Assembly: GCF_040546765.1 (NCBI RefSeq)
Contig: NZ_JBEPOK010000001.1
Coordinates: forward strand, 1,364,001-1,428,000
Reading direction: 5' to 3'
Origin: Arthrobacter sp. OAP107
GTDB taxonomy: Bacteria; Actinomycetota; Actinomycetes; Actinomycetales; Micrococcaceae
Length of the DNA stretch: 64,000 nt
The position numbers and the translations under genes are program-made. The number at the start of each line of letters is the position of its first letter. Positions within the stretch are counted from its first letter, which is position 1. Positions 58,150 to 64,000 of this stretch are shown here, piece after piece. The notes beneath the pieces were generated by a model. It was not told where the DNA came from, searched no databases, and saw only the letters and a list, made by a program, of their open reading frames with translations.

Positions 58150-58374
58150 CACTCTCAAGCATAGGTGGCCTGCCTGCGGGTGCGGCACACCATAACCGGC
58201 CACGGCAGCATCGTGCCGGGCAAAACGGAAAGCTGTGTTGCCCGGCCTCTGTGTTCTCACCTGCCGCTCCTTACGCCCTGTGGATGTGGTGGATGTGCAT
58301 GCCCTTTGGCTGCGCCCAAGAGGGATTCGGTGCGGCACGGGCCTTGGATGGGTGGCAGTCCAGGAGCGCTGCAC
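58150..58374. promoter_or_regulatory. Region upstream of sigK with a long inverted repeat
   Basis: 225 bases between trmL and sigK. GCCGGGCAA (58215-58223) and TTGCCCGGC (58238-58246) form a perfect 9-bp inverted repeat with a 14-base loop, 66 bases upstream of the sigK start. It could be a terminator for trmL (no T-run) or an operator/autoregulatory site of sigK. Confidence 0.5.
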
Positions 58375-58842
58375 TCAGAGCTTGGCGCCGGTGAAACCCT
58401 GCTGGCGCCAAGCCTCGTAGACGGCGATGGATGCCGCATTCGCCAGGTTCAGTGACCGAAGTGACGGCAGCATGGGCAGGCGGACCCGGGAGGTGACGTG
58501 GGGATCGCGCTTGAGGTCCTCAGGCAGGCCCACCGACTCCGGGCCGAACATCAGGACATCACCGGGCCGGTAGGCAATGTCCGTGTAGGACACCTCGCCG
58601 TCGGCGGTGAAGGCGAAGACGCGCTCCGGCTGCAGTGCCGCCCAGGCGGCCTCGATGCTGGGGTGGACGGTGACCACTGCCAGGTCGTGGTAGTCCAGGC
58701 CAGCACGGCGGAGCTTGGCATCGGAGAAGTCGAAGCCCAGGGGCTCCACTAGGTGGAGTTCGGCGCCGGTGATGGCGGCGAGACGGATGGCGTTGCCCGT
58801 ATTGCCGGGAATTTCGGGCGTGTGGAAGAGGATGCGGAACAC
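58375..58842 (-). CDS. trmL: tRNA (cytidine(34)-2'-O)-methyltransferase, TrmL-like
   Basis: SPOUT-class (trefoil-knot) RNA 2'-O-methyltransferase of 155 residues, the size of minimal TrmL. Motifs: FHTPEIPGNTGNAIRLAA (motif 1), LMFGPESVGLPE (motif 2) and LPMLPSLRSLNLANAASIAVYE as MLPSLRSLNLANAA (motif 3, SAM-binding knot). Methylates the wobble base of tRNA-Leu. GTG 58842 preceded by TAGGAT plus six bases (GGAAGC), so a leaderless mRNA is likely. Confidence 0.9.
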   Translation of the reverse strand: MFRILFHTPEIPGNTGNAIRLAAITGAELHLVEPLGFDFSDAKLRRAGLDYHDLAVVTVHPSIEAAWAALQPERVFAFTADGEVSYTDIAYRPGDVLMFGPESVGLPEDLKRDPHVTSRVRLPMLPSLRSLNLANAASIAVYEAWRQQGFTGAKL

Positions 58843-58908
58843 GCTTCCATCCTAGCGGCGGCCTGGGCGGAGGATTTCGGTCACGGCCTCAGCGCTCCGG
58901 ACCTGGCC

Positions 58909-59853
58909 TCAGTGCATGCCCCTCAGCAGCCGCGCGAGCACGGGGACGTTGACGGTGTTCGGCGCCGGGCCGGAGGACAGGAAATCCTTCAGCCCGCGGG
59001 CCAGGCCCGCGGCATTGACCACCTGGACAATGTCGGAGCCGCCGCGGGACCGGCGGTGGCGGTCGATGACGGGTTCGTGGAGGTTGCCGTCCGGGCTGTG
59101 GACCACTGTCCAGCCGGTCACGTTGAGCTCCGGAAAGATGTCCTGCATCCGCCGGACCACCTGGGCCAGCTGCGGCGGGGCGATCGACCTGCCGCCGTGG
59201 TTCAGCGTGTTTCCGTCCCACGCGTAGGCGCCCTTGGGCAGCAGCATGGAGCCGATCAGCGCCAGCCGGTAGCCCGAGAGCAGGGCGTGGTCAATATGGC
59301 TGTTGTCCGCCGGGGACTGCAGCCCGTTGATCAGGCGCGCCGCAGGGATCGCCGGCAGGACCTGCCTGCTGATCAGCTGGACCGTGCGCAGCTCCCGCTG
59401 GATCCGGGCCTCAGCGCCAAAGATGCCCCGCTTCCTGGGCATTCCGTGGACCTGCTGGCCGGCGATTTCCGGCGGCAGCAGGGGGACGGCTCCGGGCGTG
59501 TCGAAGGGCGGCACGTAGACGGGGGCATCGCCGGACGTGTTCCGGGGCGTTCCCGGCTTGTGGATCGTCGCGGAGGCGTGGCTGCCGGCAGCGGGGGCGT
59601 CAAAGTGGGCCTCGTCGCTCTCTGCGCGGCTCCTGCGCGGGCCGGCGGCGTAGGAACGGTCATAGGCGGCCCGCCGCTGGGGGTCGATAAGGGTTTCGTA
59701 GGCAAGGGTCACCTGGCGGAACCTGGCGGCGTCGCCTCCGTGGTCGGGATGCGAAGCACGGGCAGCCTTGCGGTAGGCCACCTTGATCTCCCTCTCCGTC
59801 GCGGTCACCGCCACGCGGAGCACTTCGTAGTGGGAACTGCTGCCCTTGGTCAA
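58909..59853 (-). CDS. J-domain protein with NERD-like C-terminal region
   Basis: N-terminal J domain (residues ~8-70: HYEVLRVAVTATEREIKVAYRKAA in outline, with the HPD signature in ASHPDHGGD), which stimulates Hsp70 ATPase. After a linker (~70-125) a ~185-residue region has the order seen in nuclease-related NERD domains: RIQRELRTVQLISRQVLP, DNSHIDHALLSGYRLALIG and AYAWDGNTL. The D/E and K of an active site are not clearly retained, so nuclease activity is doubtful. TTG start at 59853 with AAGGA six to seven bases upstream. No DnaK is nearby. Confidence 0.72.
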   Translation of the reverse strand: MTKGSSSHYEVLRVAVTATEREIKVAYRKAARASHPDHGGDAARFRQVTLAYETLIDPQRRAAYDRSYAAGPRRSRAESDEAHFDAPAAGSHASATIHKPGTPRNTSGDAPVYVPPFDTPGAVPLLPPEIAGQQVHGMPRKRGIFGAEARIQRELRTVQLISRQVLPAIPAARLINGLQSPADNSHIDHALLSGYRLALIGSMLLPKGAYAWDGNTLNHGGRSIAPPQLAQVVRRMQDIFPELNVTGWTVVHSPDGNLHEPVIDRHRRSRGGSDIVQVVNAAGLARGLKDFLSSGPAPNTVNVPVLARLLRGMH

Positions 59854-60002
59854 GCATGATCCTTAAGTCGTTGTTGCCGGCGCGCATGCGCGGCCCGGTG
59901 AGCCAAGCATATAAGCCGGTCTTGACGGTCTTCTGGATCAACGACCGCAGCAGGGCAGCCGGTTCCCGCCGGTGGAAACGCGGGACGTCTAGACTTTTCG
60001 GA

Positions 60003-60698
60003 ATGGGAGTTCGGACAGGTCGCGGCGGTGCCCGCCTTACATGCGTGGTGGTGGCAGCCGTCGCAGCCACGGCCTTCCTGGGCGGCTGCAGCATCGGTGT
60101 CCCGGATCCTGCGGCCCCAAGCAACCGGCCTGTCACCAGTGGACCCGGCACACCGAGCATCACCCCCGGGCACGACGCCGGTGCGGTGGCTGCCCGGGAC
60201 ATGCCCTTCTCGGCGGGGCCCACGCTGGCGCACGGCGTTCCCGTCGGGCTGTCGGAGGACCTGGCCGAAGCGCCGCAATGGAAACAGGTGGTCCGTAACG
60301 CCGGCGGTACGAGCCGCTATCAAAAGTCCGACGGCTGCCAGGTTGCGGCCGGGGTGCGCCAGAACCAGTGGCCCCTGGTGGCTGATGATGACAGGGCCTC
60401 CACAGCGGCGCTATTCGCTTACCTGGACCCCACAATCCTGCCGGCGTACCTGAAGCCGGCGTCGCTGCGGTGGGGCGGCGAACGGGGTAAGCCCGCGCCG
60501 GCCGTGGATGTACTGGTCTTGGAACGTGCCGCCAAATCAACAGGCCGGGGAGCCGGCAAGGCCACCGCGGTGCTGGCCCGGGTTTTTGGCGAGGCCGGCT
60601 CCTCGGTGTACGTATCGGCGTCGTGCCCGACGGCGGCGGCGCTCGCCGCCGCCCGGGCAGACATTGCTCAATGGCTGACGGTGGTTCCGCCGGACTGA
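60003..60698 (+). CDS. Predicted lipoprotein of unknown function
   Basis: 231 residues. Signal peptide with lipobox FLGGC gives a lipidated Cys near residue 30. The mature part has two further cysteines (SDGCQVAAG and VSASCPTAA) that could form a disulfide, and ends in WLTVVPPD. No known domain. ATG 60003 is preceded by TAGACT plus seven bases (TTTCGGA), consistent with a leaderless mRNA; the frame extends upstream without a signal-like sequence. Its last 31 bases overlap the convergent doxX-like gene. Confidence 0.7.
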   Translation: MGVRTGRGGARLTCVVVAAVAATAFLGGCSIGVPDPAAPSNRPVTSGPGTPSITPGHDAGAVAARDMPFSAGPTLAHGVPVGLSEDLAEAPQWKQVVRNAGGTSRYQKSDGCQVAAGVRQNQWPLVADDDRASTAALFAYLDPTILPAYLKPASLRWGGERGKPAPAVDVLVLERAAKSTGRGAGKATAVLARVFGEAGSSVYVSASCPTAAALAAARADIAQWLTVVPPD

Positions 60699-61114
60699 CG
60701 GGCCGCGGCGGCCGTGGCCAGCCGGTTGAGAGCCAGCGCGCCCACAAACAGGCCGAAGTCGCGCAGGGCGACGTCGAAGAAGGCGCCGAGGATGACCAGG
60801 TTCAGGATGATCCCCAACAGCCAGGCAGCCACCACGAGCGAGCCGATACGCGGCCGCAGGGCTACCAGTATCCCGGCGATGATCTCGACGACGCCGACGA
60901 CGTACATCACCGTCTGGGCCGGCAAATGCAGGGTATCCGGAACGATCGGTGCCAGATAGCCGGTCCAGTCGGTCAGGAGGTTGGTGAACTTGTCCAGGCC
61001 GAACAGGATGGGCGCCACAGTGAAGACGGTGCGCAGGAGCAGGAACGCCTGGCGGGCCGGATCCGCGGCGAGCGTGTTCGGGTTTGCCGACTCCCTGAGT
61101 GTTGTGGTTTTCAT
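60668..61114 (-). CDS. DoxX-like membrane protein
   Basis: 148 residues with four predicted membrane helices (LLLRTVFTVAPILFGLDKF, MYVVGVVEIIAGILVAL, GSLVVAAWLLGIILNLVI, and FGLFVGALALNRLA). Related to the DoxX/thiosulfate-quinone-oxidoreductase-like family, whose members are linked with respiration or oxidative stress; the exact role is unknown. AGAAGGGAG is six bases before the ATG. It is divergent from a SufR-like regulator with a repeat operator between them, and overlaps the lipoprotein gene at its 3' end by 31 bases. Confidence 0.78.
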   Translation of the reverse strand: MKTTTLRESANPNTLAADPARQAFLLLRTVFTVAPILFGLDKFTNLLTDWTGYLAPIVPDTLHLPAQTVMYVVGVVEIIAGILVALRPRIGSLVVAAWLLGIILNLVILGAFFDVALRDFGLFVGALALNRLATAAAARQSGGTTVSH

Positions 61115-61125
61115 GACGAACTCCC

Positions 61126-61193
61126 TTCTAAAAGTAGATAGCTTGATTTTAGAACCGCGGATCCTTCTTTAGCAACAGATCTTGATTTTAGAG
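61126..61193. promoter_or_regulatory. Repeat operator between doxX and the SufR-like regulator
   Basis: TTCTAAAA (61126-61133) and TTTTAGAA (61147-61154) form an inverted repeat; TTTTAGAG (61186-61193) is a third half-site. A 12-base direct repeat CTTGATTTTAGA occurs at 61142-61153 and 61181-61192. The region is AT-rich amid GC-rich DNA and overlaps the doxX promoter/leader on one side and abuts the -10 (TACGCT, 61195-61200) of the regulator on the other. It is a good candidate operator for autoregulation by the SufR-like protein. Confidence 0.6.
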
Positions 61194-61206
61194 TTACGCT
61201 GGATTT

Positions 61207-61896
61207 ATGAGCCGCAAACCTGAAGACCGCGAACCAAGGACCGCCCTCTCGTGGACCGGCCGTTTGGCCGCCCTGGCCTCGCTGGGTGATGCGAGCAGGC
61301 GGCGCCTTTTTGAGTACGTCACCGGGCAACCGTCGGCTGTGGGGAGGGACGATGCGGCGGCTGCGCTGGACATGCCCCGGTCCACGGCGTCGTTCCACCT
61401 GGACAAGCTGGTCCGGGACGGGCTGCTGGCCGTAGAGTTCCGCAAACTCGGCGGAAAGGCCGGACCGGGGTCGGGCCGCCCGGCGAAGCTCTACCGCCCG
61501 GCGCTGGACGAGGTCGGCGTATCAGTACCGGAACGGAGCTACGACCTGGCCGGTGAGCTGATGGCTACCGCGATTGAATCCTCCATAGCCGACGGGGGAG
61601 GGGTCCGCGAGGCGTTGACCGATGCCTCTTACTCGCGCGGCCATGCCCTGGGCGGCGGCGGGGTATCGCTGGAGGAAGTGCTCGGCACTATCGGCTACAT
61701 GCCGGAACAGGACGGCGAGGGCGGAACAATCCTCATGAACTGTCCGTTCCACCGGCTCGCCGACGGGCACACAGACGTGGTGTGTGCCATGAACGGCGCC
61801 TTGTTGAGTGGCGCCGCAGCAGCCTGCGGGATCCCGGAGGACAAGGTGGTGGAGGACCGGACGGTCGGGCGCTGCTGCGCCAGGATCAGGCCGTGA
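61207..61896 (+). CDS. SufR-like Fe-S/ArsR-type transcriptional regulator
   Basis: 229 residues. N-terminal winged helix-turn-helix (LGDASRRRLFEYVT then AAALDMPRSTASFHLDKLVRDG). The C-terminus has five cysteines spaced C179-x13-C193-x13-C207-x15-C223-C224 (motifs NCPFHRL, VVCAMN, AACGIP, RCCARI), closely resembling the Fe-S-binding C-terminus of SufR/COG2345 regulators. Such proteins sense cluster status and repress Fe-S assembly genes. ATG 61207 is six bases after TACGCT (GGATTT between), so a leaderless start is likely. It is followed by a cysteine desulfurase, which fits the Fe-S theme. Confidence 0.8.
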   Translation: MSRKPEDREPRTALSWTGRLAALASLGDASRRRLFEYVTGQPSAVGRDDAAAALDMPRSTASFHLDKLVRDGLLAVEFRKLGGKAGPGSGRPAKLYRPALDEVGVSVPERSYDLAGELMATAIESSIADGGGVREALTDASYSRGHALGGGGVSLEEVLGTIGYMPEQDGEGGTILMNCPFHRLADGHTDVVCAMNGALLSGAAAACGIPEDKVVEDRTVGRCCARIRP

Positions 61897-61949
61897 AAGC
61901 CACTTCAGCCTGACTGCACCGGAAATCCGGCGGCGTCTAGAATCTAAGC

Positions 61950-63179
61950 GTGCCTGTTTACCTGGACCATGCCGCCACCACACCCATTGCCGCCGAAGCG
62001 CTGGCTGCCCTGACGCGCGAGCTGTCCCGGACCGGGAACCCCTCGTCCCTGCACGGCTCCGGCCGCCGGGCGAGGCGTTCCGTGGAGGATGCGCGGGAAA
62101 CCCTTGCCGCTGCGGCAGGCGCCCATCCCTCGGAGGTCATCTTCACCTCGGGCGGCACAGAAGCGGACAACCTGGCCGTCAAGGGCCTGTATTGGTCCCG
62201 GCAGGCTGAAGACCCGCGCCGGCGCCGGATCCTGTGCTCCGCCGTCGAGCACCACGCCGTCATGGACACCGTTGAGTGGCTGGAACGCCACGAAGGGGCG
62301 GAGGTTGCGTGGCTGCCCGTCCACCATGACGGCGTGCTGGACCTGGAAGCGCTGCAGACGGAACTGCAGCGTGAGCCCGAATCCATTGCCCTGGTGACGG
62401 TCATGTGGGCCAACAACGAGGTGGGGAGCATCCAGCCCGTCCGCCGCGTCGTGGAGCTGGCGCACGACGCCGGGGTCCCGGTGCATTCGGACGCGGTGCA
62501 GGCATTCGGTTCCCTCCCCGTGGATTTCCGCGACTCCGGGCTGGACGCCATGTCCATCTCAGGCCACAAGATCGGCGGTCCGGTGGGCGTCGGGGCGCTC
62601 ATTCTGGGGAGGTCGGTGAAGCTCACGCCGGTACAGCACGGTGGCGGCCAGGAGCGTGACGTCCGCTCGGGAACGCTCGACACCGCATCCATCGCGGCCT
62701 TTGCCGCCGCAGCTGACACCGCGGCAAAGAACCTCGACGCCGAAGCTGCGCGGATTTCCCGGCTGCGCGACCGGCTGATCGCGGGGGTCCGCAATACGGT
62801 TCCGGCGGCGGTGCTGCGCGGTCCGGAGGGGGACGGGCGCCTGCCCGGAAATGCCCACTTCACGTTCCCCGGCTGCGAAGGCGACTCCCTGCTGTTCCTC
62901 CTGGACCTCGCCGGCGTCGAATCATCGACCGGCTCGGCGTGTACGGCAGGCGTTCCGCGTCCGTCACACGTCCTCCTGGCCATGGGCCTGGACGAGGAGA
63001 CGGCACGCGGGGCACAGCGCTTCACCCTGGGGCATCCTTCGACCGAAGCGGACGTGGACGCCCTCCTTGCCGCCCTGCCCGGCGCTTATGCCCGGGCGCG
63101 GCAGGCCGGAATGGCCGGACACGAATCCTCCATTCAGACGGCTGCCACCGTTGCCCGTCAGGGTTCGGGCATCAGCTGA
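61950..63179 (+). CDS. Cysteine desulfurase (IscS/NifS family)
   Basis: PLP enzyme that mobilises sulfur from cysteine for Fe-S clusters or thionucleosides. Signatures: YLDHAATTPIAAEAL, FTSGGTEADNLAVKG, PLP lysine in SISGHKIGGPVG (~residue 207), QHGGGQERDVRSGT and the active-site Cys in SSTGSACTAGVPRP (~residue 330). Actinobacterial members with this layout often supply MnmA for tRNA thiolation, but mnmA is not next door here. GTG 61950 is six bases after TAGAAT, a textbook -10, suggesting a leaderless mRNA. Overlaps the convergent oxidoreductase by 22 bases. Confidence 0.92.
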   Translation: MPVYLDHAATTPIAAEALAALTRELSRTGNPSSLHGSGRRARRSVEDARETLAAAAGAHPSEVIFTSGGTEADNLAVKGLYWSRQAEDPRRRRILCSAVEHHAVMDTVEWLERHEGAEVAWLPVHHDGVLDLEALQTELQREPESIALVTVMWANNEVGSIQPVRRVVELAHDAGVPVHSDAVQAFGSLPVDFRDSGLDAMSISGHKIGGPVGVGALILGRSVKLTPVQHGGGQERDVRSGTLDTASIAAFAAAADTAAKNLDAEAARISRLRDRLIAGVRNTVPAAVLRGPEGDGRLPGNAHFTFPGCEGDSLLFLLDLAGVESSTGSACTAGVPRPSHVLLAMGLDEETARGAQRFTLGHPSTEADVDALLAALPGAYARARQAGMAGHESSIQTAATVARQGSGIS

Positions 63180-64000
63180 TCGAACGTCACGTTCCCGTCA
63201 GCCAGCCGCTCGGCAGGGACCTCGACGCGGGCGGTGATGAGCGCCTTGATGGTCTTTTGGGCACTCGGCTTGACGGACCTCGGCCAGTTGACGTTCATGC
63301 CGGCCACCACCCGGCCGTCCTGCTGCCAGAACGCCACGAACTCCTTGCGTTCCAGTGAACCGCGGATGACCGGGGCCGCTTTTGCCGCCAGGGACGGGAA
63401 GCCCGAGTACTCCATGCTGACGTCGAACTGGTCGGTGTAGAAGTAGGGAACCATGTCCAGGGCAACGTCCTGGCCAAGCATGGCCTTGGCCGCCACCTTG
63501 CCGCCGTTGAGTGCGTTGGACCAGTGTTCGCTGCGGTGGTGCTCGCCCGTGAACGGATGCATCGCATTGGCGGCGTCGCCGGCCGCAAAGATATCCGGCG
63601 CGCTGGTGCGCAGCGAAGCGTCGGTGAGGATCCCGTTGCGGATCTCCAGCCCGGCCGCGGAGGCAAGTGAAGTTTCCGGAACCACCCCCACAGCGATGAC
63701 CACGATGTCCGCCGGCAGGAGCTCACCGGCGTCGGTCACCACACCGGTCACCTTCCCGTTGTGTCCGGTGATCTCCTTGGCTGAGGCGGGAAGCCGGAAA
63801 TGGACTCCGTTCTCCTCGTGGAGGGTGCGGAAGAAGCTGCCGAGTTCCGGCCCGATCGCCGCAGCGAGCGGGATATCCTCAAGCCCGAGCAGCGTGACCT
63901 GGTTGCCGTAAGTGCTTGCCGCTGCAGCCAGTTCCATCCCGATCCAGCCGGAGCCGATGAGCACGACGTTCCGGCCGCCGGATGCGAGCTGCTCCCGCAG
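63158..64000 (-). CDS. FAD/NAD(P)-dependent oxidoreductase, C-terminal part (cut by window edge)
   Basis: The gene continues past base 64000, so the N-terminal FAD motif is missing. The visible ~280 residues hold the NAD(P)-binding motif VVLIGSGWIGMELAAAAST, the FAD contact FAAGDAANAMHP and a C-terminal reductase domain (SLERKEFVAFWQQDGRVVAGMNV, quoted from its core). It resembles ferredoxin/rubredoxin/putidaredoxin reductases. Electron acceptor unknown; no ferredoxin gene is visible in the window. Its last 22 bases overlap the end of the cysteine desulfurase gene. Confidence 0.88.
   Translation of the reverse strand: MREQLASGGRNVVLIGSGWIGMELAAAASTYGNQVTLLGLEDIPLAAAIGPELGSFFRTLHEENGVHFRLPASAKEITGHNGKVTGVVTDAGELLPADIVVIAVGVVPETSLASAAGLEIRNGILTDASLRTSAPDIFAAGDAANAMHPFTGEHHRSEHWSNALNGGKVAAKAMLGQDVALDMVPYFYTDQFDVSMEYSGFPSLAAKAAPVIRGSLERKEFVAFWQQDGRVVAGMNVNWPRSVKPSAQKTIKALITARVEVPAERLADGNVTFDQLMPEP

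Noticed and set aside
1..64000. CRISPR arrays, insertion sequences, integrases or prophage genes
   Set aside because: None found on reading both strands; genes are typical chromosomal core genes with consistent GC-rich coding style.

Overview
The window is GC-rich bacterial chromosome, densely coding on both strands. It has Actinobacteria-specific families (DUF3107, AdnA/AdnB, UvrD2, UPF0182, HemQ-type haem synthesis, SigK/RskA) and GTG/TTG starts. Gene content and protein texture best fit Micrococcaceae, i.e. an Arthrobacter/Pseudarthrobacter-like soil actinobacterium. The genus is an inference from recognition, not from an alignment. I see no prophage, insertion sequence, CRISPR array or integrase. 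This is a core-genome region.

Layout. (1) 1-2859: the N-terminus of a DEAD-box RNA helicase, an RNB-family exoribonuclease and a ferritin-like protein. (2) 2885-10168: thiamine synthesis (thiE; then a TPP riboswitch driving thiO-thiS-thiG), a pterin-dehydratase/glyoxalase fusion, a small membrane protein, DUF3107, a TetR regulator and a divergent MoeZ-type E1/rhodanese protein that could charge ThiS. (3) 10264-23000: a nearly complete haem cluster of the coproporphyrin-dependent type: hemA, divergent from hemE-hemY, a Pro/Thr/Ser-rich surface protein, hemQ-hemH-hemC-hemD-hemB, an LLM flavin oxidoreductase and hemL, closed by a strong bidirectional terminator. (4) 23092-25559: a polar amino-acid ABC importer. 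(5) 25908-39516: a DNA-repair island: a DnaQ-like exonuclease, then an alkyltransferase-like protein overlapping adnA-adnB, and an aminoglycoside-phosphotransferase-fold protein, NudC, UvrD2 and a YgjP-like metallopeptidase. (6) 39526-45466: an actinobacterial zinc metalloprotease, a PDZ/Lon-type membrane protease and a UPF0182 membrane protein. (7) 45617-45977: two identical initiator tRNA genes, each with a terminator. (8) 46097-53513: cytochrome b, photolyase, PspA, a TPM-domain membrane protein and an HtrA protease. (9) 53759-64000: etfBA, a PIG-L deacetylase, a decayed MerR regulator with its operator still in place, rskA-sigK, a TrmL-like methyltransferase, a J-domain protein, a lipoprotein, DoxX, a SufR-like regulator, a cysteine desulfurase and a truncated FAD oxidoreductase.

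The DEAD helicase/TetR/DUF3107/moeZ block and the AdnAB/NudC/UvrD2/protease/UPF0182 block also occur close together in mycobacteria (from memory of the M. tuberculosis Rv3193c-Rv3211 neighbourhood). Here the haem cluster and ABC importer lie between them.

The most distinctive signal is regulatory. At least eleven first-in-operon genes have a TANNNT hexamer followed by 6-7 bases (mostly beginning GG) and then directly by the start codon. This is what leaderless mRNAs would look like, and it includes three divergent gene pairs. Other points worth a look are the AT-rich repeat operator between doxX and the SufR-like gene, the broken MerR gene with an intact operator, a J-domain/NERD-like fusion, the PCD/glyoxalase fusion, the mucin-like protein inside the haem operon, and recurrent 15-bp in-frame tandem duplications.
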